From positions 1 to 32,974 of the forward strand of contig JAPDIT010000079.1 in assembly GCA_029259455.1 (NCBI GenBank): a stretch of 32,974 bases of DNA, read 5' to 3'. The DNA is from Archaeoglobi archaeon (GTDB taxonomy: Archaea > Halobacteriota > Archaeoglobi > Archaeoglobales > Archaeoglobaceae). Shown here piece by piece: positions 1 to 8,044 of this stretch. The translations under genes were made by a program, and so were the position numbers. A model generated the notes under the pieces. The model made no database searches. It was not told the origin of the DNA and saw nothing but the letters and a program-made list of their open reading frames with translations. Within the stretch, counting starts at the first letter, position 1, and each line of letters opens with the position of its first letter.

Positions 1-114
1 TCAGTTGCAGAAAACTTCGGACTGAAGTTCATAAGGGCTGTGAGCAGAAGAGGTCTGGCCGTTAAGATCGTCCTGGGTCTGTTGGCTTTCAACTTCTATC
101 AGCTGATGGGGTGA
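1..114 (+). mobile_element. C-terminal fragment of an IS4/IS5-type (DDE) transposase, truncated by the window edge
   Basis: Frame +1 is open from base 1 to the TGA at 112-114: SVAENFGLKFIRAVSRRGLAVKIVLGLLAFNFYQLMG*. The ending resembles DDE transposase C-termini. Only 37 residues are visible. Confidence 0.5.
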
Positions 115-376
115 TGGGAACTATGGTTAACAAATTTTTTGCTGTGCTACAAAACTTTTTCTACTTATTTCGATTAAAATTTAATTATTAAATCTTAAGG
201 AAGTTCTCAAAATCATTTCAAGTAAGAATTGCTACTCTTGCAACCTGAAAAGGGAAACTGAGAGAACGGTTCCCATGACTTATCCAAAAATCTAAGCCCG
301 AGGCAGCGAGTTGTGAGGTTTTGAAGGACATTGCGAGACCTGAAAAACTTATTAAATTTCAACCCTCTAAAATTTT

Positions 377-793
377 ATGGAGTATGAGGAAATTCTCAAC
401 ATCGTCGGTTCTGCCCCGTGGTACAGGCTGATTGGCATGACTCCAAAGTTGGTTGGAGATAGAGTCGTTGTCGAGATGGAAATTGACAAAGACAAGCACA
501 TTCAGGCTCTCGGCGCAACTCATGGAGGAGCGATTGCCAGTGTCCTCGATTCTGCCATCGGTCTCAACATCAACAAAGAGATAGCTATGACTGGCAAGAC
601 TGCCGTAACAGCACAGCTAAACATCCACTACATTCGACCAGTTACAGAAGGAAAGATCGTGGGTGTGGGAATGCCGGTGCATATTGGCTCCAAAGTAACG
701 GTTGGTTACGGAGAGGTTAGAACGGAGGACGGGGAGCTCGTTGCAACGGGAACGGCAACTTTCTACATAATCGACAGGAAGTTCAGGGATTGA
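377..793 (+). CDS. PaaI-family hotdog thioesterase
   Basis: 138-aa ORF with the hotdog-fold pattern ATHGGAIASVLDSAIGLNIN...TAQLNIHYIRPV. Confidence 0.85.
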   Translation: MEYEEILNIVGSAPWYRLIGMTPKLVGDRVVVEMEIDKDKHIQALGATHGGAIASVLDSAIGLNINKEIAMTGKTAVTAQLNIHYIRPVTEGKIVGVGMPVHIGSKVTVGYGEVRTEDGELVATGTATFYIIDRKFRD

Positions 794-1547
794 GCAATTC
801 TTCCTTTACTTTCTTTAAGTATTCCACAACCCCGTCCACAGCCTCCGCAAGAATCTTTGAGTTATCGTACTTTTCGACAATTTTCTTCAGCCTCTCCTTT
901 TCCCAGTCCCTCATCTCTTCAGCAATCTCAACCATTTTCGGGAAGGCTCTGACGATGTTGTCAACAATCGTGACATCAGCCATTCTAGCGGTTCTGGAGA
1001 GAGGGTTCAAATCTACTGCTATCACCTTCTTTCCATGTTTCTTCAGAATCTCACACCTGTCCCCATCCTCCAATGGCACGAGGACAACATCGGCGATATA
1101 TATTCCCCTGCTGTCAACTATTCTTCTCGCCGATTCAAGGCCTTCAAGCTCGGCGTCGCCTGCGGCAAGCACTTCAATCCCATACCTCTCAAGGTAGTTC
1201 TTGATTTTCCCGACCCTCTCAGGGGTGTGGTGAAAAACATTGATTTCCACTTTTGCATTTACGAGTTCTGCGAGCCTCTTTGTTTCTTCTGGAACCAGAA
1301 CTGCCGTGTTACCATTTACGGAGATAACTGGATGCTTTGCAAGGAGCATTAACGCCACCGCAGCTCTTTCAGCCTTCAAAGCGAAGTTTCTGGTAGTTTC
1401 GCCGAGGATGTAGTCAAAAGCCTCCCCTCTGCCGTGAGCTATTAGTCCCTGCATTGCAGTAACCCCTAATTGTACTCCTTCAACCAGCTTTTCTCTCATT
1501 ACCAATGATTCGTACCTGGGATGGCTCTTTGGAATCTTTTTCATCAC
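783..1547 (-). CDS. 4-phosphopantoate--beta-alanine ligase (archaeal phosphopantothenate synthetase, DUF137/COG1701)
   Basis: IPKSHPRYESLVMREKLVEGVQLGVTAMQGLIAHGRGEAFDYILGE is the family signature. Confidence 0.85.
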   Translation of the reverse strand: MMKKIPKSHPRYESLVMREKLVEGVQLGVTAMQGLIAHGRGEAFDYILGETTRNFALKAERAAVALMLLAKHPVISVNGNTAVLVPEETKRLAELVNAKVEINVFHHTPERVGKIKNYLERYGIEVLAAGDAELEGLESARRIVDSRGIYIADVVLVPLEDGDRCEILKKHGKKVIAVDLNPLSRTARMADVTIVDNIVRAFPKMVEIAEEMRDWEKERLKKIVEKYDNSKILAEAVDGVVEYLKKVKEELLNP

Positions 1548-2188
1548 CCCACCTCAAGGAAGTCTGCGAGCTCTTTCAGGGATTCAAAAACGTAATCTGC
1601 GTGATGGATAAAAGACTTTGCCATCTCCTTGTTTCTCTCTGTCAATATCAGAGCCGTTTTTGTTCCAGCAGCTTTCCCCGAAAGAAGGTCGAATAGAAAA
1701 TCTCCAACCATCAGAGCCCTTGAAGGTCTGACATCGAACATCCTCAACGCCAGAATGAGTGGTTCTGGAGAGGGCTTAGGTTTTGCATCTTCTCTCCCAA
1801 AGATAAAGTCGAAATTGAAGCCTAGCCTTTCGGCCACTATCTCAGCACTCTTTCTGCTGTTTCTCGTAATCACACCTTTTATGACATCAAGCCCGTTAAC
1901 AAGCTCTACAGCGTAGTAAGCAGGTCTCGCTTCCATCGCACATCTTAACTCGTAGCTCTCAAGAATTCTGAACATTTTCTGTCTTCTCTGTACATCGCTC
2001 TCTTCCATTATCGACTCCAGAATGAACCTCTTCTCAATTCCAAGTCTTCTCCTTATCTCGTCGAAGGGTATGTTGAGCTCGATAAGCGTGCCGTCTAAAT
2101 CAAAGGCAATAAGTTCAAATTTTGAGGAGTTCTCTGAACTTTCTGGCCTCCTTAGCTGGATTTCCTGATTCATAAATACCCCTCCCAA
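1544..2188 (-). CDS. HAD-superfamily phosphatase
   Basis: FDLDGTLIE motif I, ...VITRNS..., [11 protein letters not shown] and MVGDFLFD motif IV. Confidence 0.85.
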   Translation of the reverse strand: MGGVFMNQEIQLRRPESSENSSKFELIAFDLDGTLIELNIPFDEIRRRLGIEKRFILESIMEESDVQRRQKMFRILESYELRCAMEARPAYYAVELVNGLDVIKGVITRNSRKSAEIVAERLGFNFDFIFGREDAKPKPSPEPLILALRMFDVRPSRALMVGDFLFDLLSGKAAGTKTALILTERNKEMAKSFIHHADYVFESLKELADFLEVG

Positions 2189-2744
2189 CTATAATTCCAT
2201 CGGCATACTTTACAGCCTCCACACTGCCCTTCTGGGCACCTATTCCGGGACAGAGAATTTCCATGTTGCCTGCGACTCTCCTTATCTCCTTCAACCTCCC
2301 AATTCTTGTAGAAGGAGCTATAAGACCTTTACATCCGACTTCTCTGGCCTTCTCAACGATTTTTAACGAAACAGCACTCATGAACTCCTCCCCTCCGGGA
2401 CTGCTGAGTTCTGTCACAACGTAAACCTTTCCTCCGTATTCTCCGGCAACTCTGCAGACCTCCTTAAGCGTATCGCTGCCAACGAAGCCGTGTGCGATCA
2501 CCGACTCAGCTGAATTCTCAAAGGCAATTTTCGCTATCAGGGAACTCGTGTACGGAATGTCGGCGATCTTGAAATCCGCTATAACGGGTTTAATTTTGGA
2601 GAGCTTTTTTATCACACCTATACCAGCTGAGAGAACAAGGGGGTAGTTGACCTTTATTCTGTCAACATATTCCTCAACGCTTCTTGCTATTTCAAAGGCT
2701 TCTTCTTCATTGAGAACGTCAAGGGCCAGTATTAGCTGTTTCAT
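2115..2744 (-). CDS. pyrF: Orotidine 5'-phosphate decarboxylase
   Basis: [16 protein letters not shown]...[18 protein letters not shown]...[27 protein letters not shown]. Start moved from the track's 2792 to the internal Met at 2744, which gives the standard N-terminus. Confidence 0.9.
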   Translation of the reverse strand: MKQLILALDVLNEEEAFEIARSVEEYVDRIKVNYPLVLSAGIGVIKKLSKIKPVIADFKIADIPYTSSLIAKIAFENSAESVIAHGFVGSDTLKEVCRVAGEYGGKVYVVTELSSPGGEEFMSAVSLKIVEKAREVGCKGLIAPSTRIGRLKEIRRVAGNMEILCPGIGAQKGSVEAVKYADGIIVGRGIYESGNPAKEARKFRELLKI

Positions 2745-2806
2745 CGAGGAATGTTGAATGTGGGTAAAAATTACTTTTCCTTCCAAAAGCAATCCGGAGC
2801 AACAAC

Positions 2807-2812
2807 TTTATA
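2807..2812 (+). promoter_or_regulatory. Putative TATA box for the first moeA
   Basis: TTTATA about 25 bp upstream of the ATG at 2835, consistent with a leaderless archaeal transcript. Confidence 0.4.
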
Positions 2813-2834
2813 CCGTTGTGCACGACCATGCATA

Positions 2835-4079
2835 ATGGTTAGGGAAAAGGGTTTCTGGAAAAGGGAGAGGGTTGGTGGGGCCCTCAACAGTTTGCTTGGA
2901 AAGATTAAGGTGCTTGGTACTGAATATGTTAACGTTTACAACCTCAACGGCCGTGTTTTGGCCGAAGATATTGTTGCAGGCTTTGACATTCCGCGATTTG
3001 ACAGGGCGGCGATGGATGGTTACGCTGTAAGGGCTGAGGACACGTTTGGCGCCTCCATCAACAACCCAATCATGCTCGAGCTTGCTGGCAGTGTGGAGAT
3101 TGGAGAGACGCCTGAGGTAAAGGTGGGTCAAGGGAAAGCTGTGAAGATAATGACTGGAGCGATGATGCCCGAAGGAGCCAACGCGGTCGTCATGCTTGAG
3201 CACACAAGGGTGAATGGCGACTTCATTGAAGTCTTGAAGGCTGTGACACCAATGAAAAACGTTTCAAGAAGAGGAGAGGATATAAAAGAGGGCGAGGTTG
3301 TCCTGAGAAGGGGAGAGATTCTCCAGCCTCAGGATGCTGGGGTTATTGCATCTCTGGGGATTGAGAGAGTCAGGGTTTACCGGAAACCGAGAGTGGCTGT
3401 CATCACTACCGGAAATGAACTTGTAGAGATTGGTGAAGCAGTTGAGGGAGCGAAAATATACAACTCCAACAATCCGATGATATGCAACGCCCTCCTTGAG
3501 TTTGGATTTGAAGCGATTTCAATGGGGATAGCGAGAGATTCAACTGAAGATATACGGGATAAAGTCAGTAAAGCGCTAAGGTTTGATGCGGTTGTGATAA
3601 CAGGAGGAACTTCTGTCGGCTCCAAGGACCTCGTTCCTGAAGTTATTGAAGAGATGGGAGAGGTTGTATTTCACGGCGTTTCAATGAAGCCCGGGATGCC
3701 AACTGCAGCCGGTGTTGTTGATGGAAAGCCTGTTTTCATGCTCCCGGGCTCTCCGGCAGCAGCTTTACTTGGATTTTACACCTTCGCTGTTCCAGCTCTC
3801 TACAGGATGATGAACGTGAAAATTGTTGCAAGGAAGTGGAGCAGACAGAGAGGAATCCTGCAGGGAAGAATTCCGTCAGAGATTGGTGTGAGAGGAAACG
3901 TGAGAGTTTTCTGGGAAGACGGGAAGGTTTACCCGATAAGGATCTCGGGTTCGGGAGTTCTCAGCTCTTTCGTAAGAGCGAATGCCTTGCTTGTCGTGCC
4001 CGAGGAGAGGGAGGGCTACGAGGAGGGTGAGGAGGTAGAGGTTACGCTTTTGAGGGATGTAACAGAGGTGTTCGAATGA
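2835..4079 (+). CDS. moeA: Molybdopterin molybdenumtransferase MoeA
   Basis: DRAAMDGYAVRAEDT, GEDIKEGEVVLRRG, PRVAVITTGNELVE, GGTSVGSKD and MLPGSPAAALLGF motifs. Start moved to the internal ATG at 2835 (MVREKGFW). Confidence 0.9.
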   Translation: MVREKGFWKRERVGGALNSLLGKIKVLGTEYVNVYNLNGRVLAEDIVAGFDIPRFDRAAMDGYAVRAEDTFGASINNPIMLELAGSVEIGETPEVKVGQGKAVKIMTGAMMPEGANAVVMLEHTRVNGDFIEVLKAVTPMKNVSRRGEDIKEGEVVLRRGEILQPQDAGVIASLGIERVRVYRKPRVAVITTGNELVEIGEAVEGAKIYNSNNPMICNALLEFGFEAISMGIARDSTEDIRDKVSKALRFDAVVITGGTSVGSKDLVPEVIEEMGEVVFHGVSMKPGMPTAAGVVDGKPVFMLPGSPAAALLGFYTFAVPALYRMMNVKIVARKWSRQRGILQGRIPSEIGVRGNVRVFWEDGKVYPIRISGSGVLSSFVRANALLVVPEEREGYEEGEEVEVTLLRDVTEVFE

Positions 4080-6040
4080 GGAAGGTTTTCAGAGATGTTG
4101 TAACAATTGACGAAGCCCGAAATCTGCTTTTCAACCACTTCACCCCAAAAAGAGCCGTTGAGACCGTTCCGCTTCACCTCGCTGTGGGGAGAGTCCTGGC
4201 AAAGGATGTTTACGCTCTCACCGACGTCCCACCTTTCGACAGAGCAACAATGGACGGCTACGCTGTCAGGGCTGAAGACACATTCACTGCCGAGGAAGAC
4301 AACCCAGTTATTTTGAAAGTCACAGGAGTGATTGAGGCTGGAAAAAAACCAGAAATTGAGGTTAATAGAGGAGAGGCTGCTGAAATAGCCACAGGAGCCA
4401 TGATGCCGAAGGGTGCAAACGCTGTGGTAATGGTAGAGTACACAAGGAAGAGGAGGGATGAGATTGAGGTATTCAAGCCAGTCTCTCCTGGAGAGAATGT
4501 AATGTATGCTGGAAGCGACATAATGGCGGGAGAGCTGATAGCCAGAGAGGGTTCGAAGCTGACACACAGAGAAATCGGTGTTATGGCTGCATGCGGGATA
4601 AAAGAGGTTGAGGTTTACAGGAAGCCAAGAGTTGCAGTAATCTCAACAGGAAATGAGCTGGTTAGCCCAGGAGAGAAGCTCGTGGAGGGAAAAATATACG
4701 ACGTCAACTCCTACAGCCTAGCTGCAGCTGTTGAGGAGAATGGCGGGGAAGCGATTTTAATTGGCATTGCGAGAGATGATGAAGCGGAGATGCGCAGAAT
4801 GATTGACAAAGCTCTCAGAGAGGCTGACATTGTTATGACAAGTGGGAGCACTTCTGCGGGAGCCGGGGATGTGATGTACCGCATTCTGGATGAGTTCAAT
4901 CCGGGTGTAATAGTTCACGGCATCGCTATAAAGCCCGGAAAGCCAGCCATCATAGCGGTGAGTGACTCAAAACCAATTTTTGGGTTGCCGGGATATCCGA
5001 CCTCTGCCATGACAGTTTTTGAGGTTATGGTAGCGCCGGTAATAAGGGAAATGGCCGGAATTTCGGAAAGTGAGATGACGAGGCTAAAAGCAAGGCTCGC
5101 TTTGAAGGTTTTCTCGGCAGAGGGAAGGAGAGAGTTTCTTCCGGTAAACGTTGTGGAGGGTGCTGAGGGTTACTCAGCCTATCCTGTGAGCGGCTCATAC
5201 AGCGGAGCTGTTACCGCCTTTGCCTTCACAGACGGCTTTGTTGAGATTCCCGAAAACGTTGTCATGCTCGAAGAAGGGGAAGAGGTTGAGATTAGGCTCT
5301 TCAGCCAGCTCAGACCTGCGGATTTGATGATAATAGGGAGCCACTGCGTTGGTGTGGACATTCTTCTGTCAATTCTGCGGGAAAAGAAGCCTTACATGAG
5401 CAAGGTTATAAACGTCGGCTCTACAGGTGGGATTCTTGCCGTAAAGAGGGGTGAGGCTGATATTGCCGGCACTCACCTGCTTGACGAGAGTGGAGTTTAC
5501 AACGAGCCGATTATAAGAAAATACGGTCTAAGGAACGTGCTGCTGGTCAAGGGTTACTTAAGGGAGCAGGGGTTGATAGTTGCAAGAGGTAATCCCAAGA
5601 GAATTCGGGGGTTTGAGGACTTGCTGAGGGAGGATGTGACCTTCATCAATCGCAACCGGGGAAGTGGGACGAGGATTCTGACAGACATGTATCTCAAGGA
5701 AGTTGCTGAAAAGAGGGGTGTGAGCTTTCAGGAACTCATTGCTTCAATCAAAGGCTATACAGTTGAGGCGAAAACTCACACTTCCGTTGCAGTTGCGGTG
5801 GCAAGCGGGAAGGCTGACGTTGGAGTTGGAATAAAGAGCGTCGCGGTGAACTATGGCCTGGATTTCATACCGCTAAGAAGCGAGGAGTACGATTTCCTTA
5901 TAAGGAAAGGCAGGATGGAAAAGGAAGCTGTGAGGGACTTTCTGGATTGTCTGACTTCGGAGGAGTTTGCCAGCAGGCTTCAGAAAGTTGATGGTCTGGA
6001 AGTCTATGATAGAACCGGAGAAGTTGTGGAGATCGAGTGA
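4076..6040 (+). CDS. MoeA fused to a C-terminal periplasmic-binding-protein-like (COG1910-type) domain
   Basis: Residues ~1-400 carry MoeA motifs (DRATMDGYAVRAEDT, STGNELVSPGE, SGSTSAGAGD, GLPGYPTSAMT). Residues ~420-654 read as a PBP-like domain (IIGSHCVGVDILLSIL...INRNRGSGTRILTDMYL...ASGKADVGVGIKSVA). Confidence 0.88.
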   Translation: MRKVFRDVVTIDEARNLLFNHFTPKRAVETVPLHLAVGRVLAKDVYALTDVPPFDRATMDGYAVRAEDTFTAEEDNPVILKVTGVIEAGKKPEIEVNRGEAAEIATGAMMPKGANAVVMVEYTRKRRDEIEVFKPVSPGENVMYAGSDIMAGELIAREGSKLTHREIGVMAACGIKEVEVYRKPRVAVISTGNELVSPGEKLVEGKIYDVNSYSLAAAVEENGGEAILIGIARDDEAEMRRMIDKALREADIVMTSGSTSAGAGDVMYRILDEFNPGVIVHGIAIKPGKPAIIAVSDSKPIFGLPGYPTSAMTVFEVMVAPVIREMAGISESEMTRLKARLALKVFSAEGRREFLPVNVVEGAEGYSAYPVSGSYSGAVTAFAFTDGFVEIPENVVMLEEGEEVEIRLFSQLRPADLMIIGSHCVGVDILLSILREKKPYMSKVINVGSTGGILAVKRGEADIAGTHLLDESGVYNEPIIRKYGLRNVLLVKGYLREQGLIVARGNPKRIRGFEDLLREDVTFINRNRGSGTRILTDMYLKEVAEKRGVSFQELIASIKGYTVEAKTHTSVAVAVASGKADVGVGIKSVAVNYGLDFIPLRSEEYDFLIRKGRMEKEAVRDFLDCLTSEEFASRLQKVDGLEVYDRTGEVVEIE

Positions 6041-6106
6041 GTATTTGAAAATCTGATTGAATGGAAATCCAAGAATTTTGATTTTAAATCAACATTAATA
6101 ACGAAA

Positions 6107-6116
6107 AAAATATATA
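6107..6116 (+). promoter_or_regulatory. Putative TATA element of the corrinoid methyltransferase gene
   Basis: AAAATATATA about 25-30 bp upstream of the ATG at 6141. Confidence 0.45.
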
Positions 6117-6140
6117 GAGAGTTATTGTCACAACGTAACA

Positions 6141-8036
6141 ATGAAGGAGCTGCTAGAAAAGTTAGCTAAAGCAGTTGATGCAGGAGATGCGGAAAATGCA
6201 AAAAAGCTTGCTAAGGAGGCAATTGATGCAGGTGTAGAACCGTTGGAGATTATCGAATGGTTAATCAAAGGAATGGATATCGTCTCTGAAAAATACGAGA
6301 AAGGTGAGTATTTCATACCTGATCTGCTAATTGCCGCTGAAGCGTTTTATGCTGCCCTTGATGTAATCAAACCGCTCACCAAAGCCGCGCCTAAAAAAGT
6401 GGGCAAAGTAGTAATAGGTGTTGTAGAGGGGGACATCCACGATATAGGCAAAAACTTAGTAAAGCTCCAGTTGATAGCGAAGGGTTTTGATGTAATTGAC
6501 CTCGGAAGAGATGTCCCGCTAGAGGAATTCGTCAAGGCTGCAAAAGAACATAAGGCCGACATAGTTGCGATGTCTACACTTATGACGACTACTATGCCAG
6601 GAATGGAAGTTGTAATAGAGCGACTAAAGGAAGAAGGGATTAGAGATAACGTGAGGGTAATTGTCGGTGGTGCACCTGTAAGCGAGGAGTTTGCCAAAAG
6701 CATAGGAGCGGATGCATACAAACCAAATGCAACTGAAGGCGCGAAATGGTGCGTTGAGGCTGTGAAAACATTACCACCACCTGAAGAGAGGTGGGTAACA
6801 CCGCTCATCGAATCAAAAGCCCTTGAATACCGCAGAGAAATTGCTAAACGACCACCAAAAGTAGGGGTTGACATCGGTCGCCTTACAGCCGAGAAAATCA
6901 TGCAAGAGGTGGAGAAAGGAGTTGTACCAAAGAAAGCCGAGACTATGACACACGCAGAAAGAGTGCTGTCAGCAGTCGCAGATATGAAAGTTGACAGACT
7001 CCCAGTTTATCCAATAGCCTGTGCAGTTTTGAGAAAATTCTTACCGTGTACCTACAGAGAGTTCTGCACGGATCCAGAGAAGTACGCAGAGGTTATGGCT
7101 GTTGCTGCAAAGTATCTGGACTTCGATTTTGCAGTCGGCTTTTGGGACTTAAGCGTAACAGCTTCAGATCTTGGAGCGGGAGTGAGATTTCCCGAAGAGA
7201 ATACCCCAGCCGCAGAAGAACATTTGGAGGAGTATGAAAAAATTGAGGTTCCCGAAGTTAAACCGGGTACGCGTGCGTATGCATTGATACAGGCAAGTAA
7301 AAAGGCCAGAGAGAGGCTTAGAGAGTATAACATGCCATTTCTCGGTTTCATAGAGGGGCCGCTGTTAACTCTAACACAGCTAATGGGAACCGAGAGAGTG
7401 TTGGAAGACATGAAGAATAATCCCCGTGTAGTACACAAAGCTCTGGAGAAGACTACTGAATACTGCTGCGAAGTGACCAAGAAGTTCTTCGAAGAGGATG
7501 CGTGTGAAATGCTTTGCGTAGATTACCTCTGGTCCAATGATGTGATTATAGACTCGGACATGTACTGGGAATTCGAGGGGAAATACGTTGTGAACAAGCA
7601 TCTTCAGACATTCAAGCAATATGGGCAGCCTCTAATAGTCCACAACTGTGCAGATGCACCACACTACGAAATTCAGATAGGAAAATTCGAAGCTTTGGCT
7701 TTCAGTTACTGCTACTACCCGCACCAGAGGGAGAAAGGTTCTAAGAATTATGCAGATCTGATACCCAAATGGGCTGACAACTGTGTCCTTGTAGGAGAAC
7801 TCATGCCCTACAAGTTCCTCGATAACTCTGCTGAGGGTTTGACAAGAATTGAGAGGGAGACAAAGGAGTTGCTTGAGGGAGTGCTAAATGCATTGAAGGA
7901 GAGTGGCCACCAGTCGCGCTACATAATATCAACAGGGTGTGAAGTTCCACCAAATGGCCCCTTAGACACGGTAAAGAAGATGATAGACGTCGTTAAAGAA
8001 GTGGGGCCAGAACTGCAGAAAAAGATAATCGGGTAA
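6141..8036 (+). CDS. Corrinoid protein / UroD-type methyltransferase fusion (MtsD/F/H-like architecture)
   Basis: N-terminal MtaC/MtbC-like cap and B12-binding motif EGDIHDIGKNLV. C-terminal MtaA/MtbA-like UroD domain starting MTHAERVLSAVADMKVDRLPVYP, with a candidate Zn ligand set HNC...GCE. Confidence 0.9.
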   Translation: MKELLEKLAKAVDAGDAENAKKLAKEAIDAGVEPLEIIEWLIKGMDIVSEKYEKGEYFIPDLLIAAEAFYAALDVIKPLTKAAPKKVGKVVIGVVEGDIHDIGKNLVKLQLIAKGFDVIDLGRDVPLEEFVKAAKEHKADIVAMSTLMTTTMPGMEVVIERLKEEGIRDNVRVIVGGAPVSEEFAKSIGADAYKPNATEGAKWCVEAVKTLPPPEERWVTPLIESKALEYRREIAKRPPKVGVDIGRLTAEKIMQEVEKGVVPKKAETMTHAERVLSAVADMKVDRLPVYPIACAVLRKFLPCTYREFCTDPEKYAEVMAVAAKYLDFDFAVGFWDLSVTASDLGAGVRFPEENTPAAEEHLEEYEKIEVPEVKPGTRAYALIQASKKARERLREYNMPFLGFIEGPLLTLTQLMGTERVLEDMKNNPRVVHKALEKTTEYCCEVTKKFFEEDACEMLCVDYLWSNDVIIDSDMYWEFEGKYVVNKHLQTFKQYGQPLIVHNCADAPHYEIQIGKFEALAFSYCYYPHQREKGSKNYADLIPKWADNCVLVGELMPYKFLDNSAEGLTRIERETKELLEGVLNALKESGHQSRYIISTGCEVPPNGPLDTVKKMIDVVKEVGPELQKKIIG

Positions 8037-8044
8037 TTTTCTAA

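Noticed and set aside
790-1197. 135-aa and other plus-strand ORFs opposite phosphopantothenate synthetase
   Set aside because: Ser/Thr-rich shadow ORFs of a conserved minus-strand gene. The same applies to the small ORFs opposite pyrF, aroC and the btu genes.
6347-6901. 184-aa minus-strand ORF inside the methyltransferase gene
   Set aside because: Antisense shadow ORF. The forward frame carries the conserved B12-binding domain.
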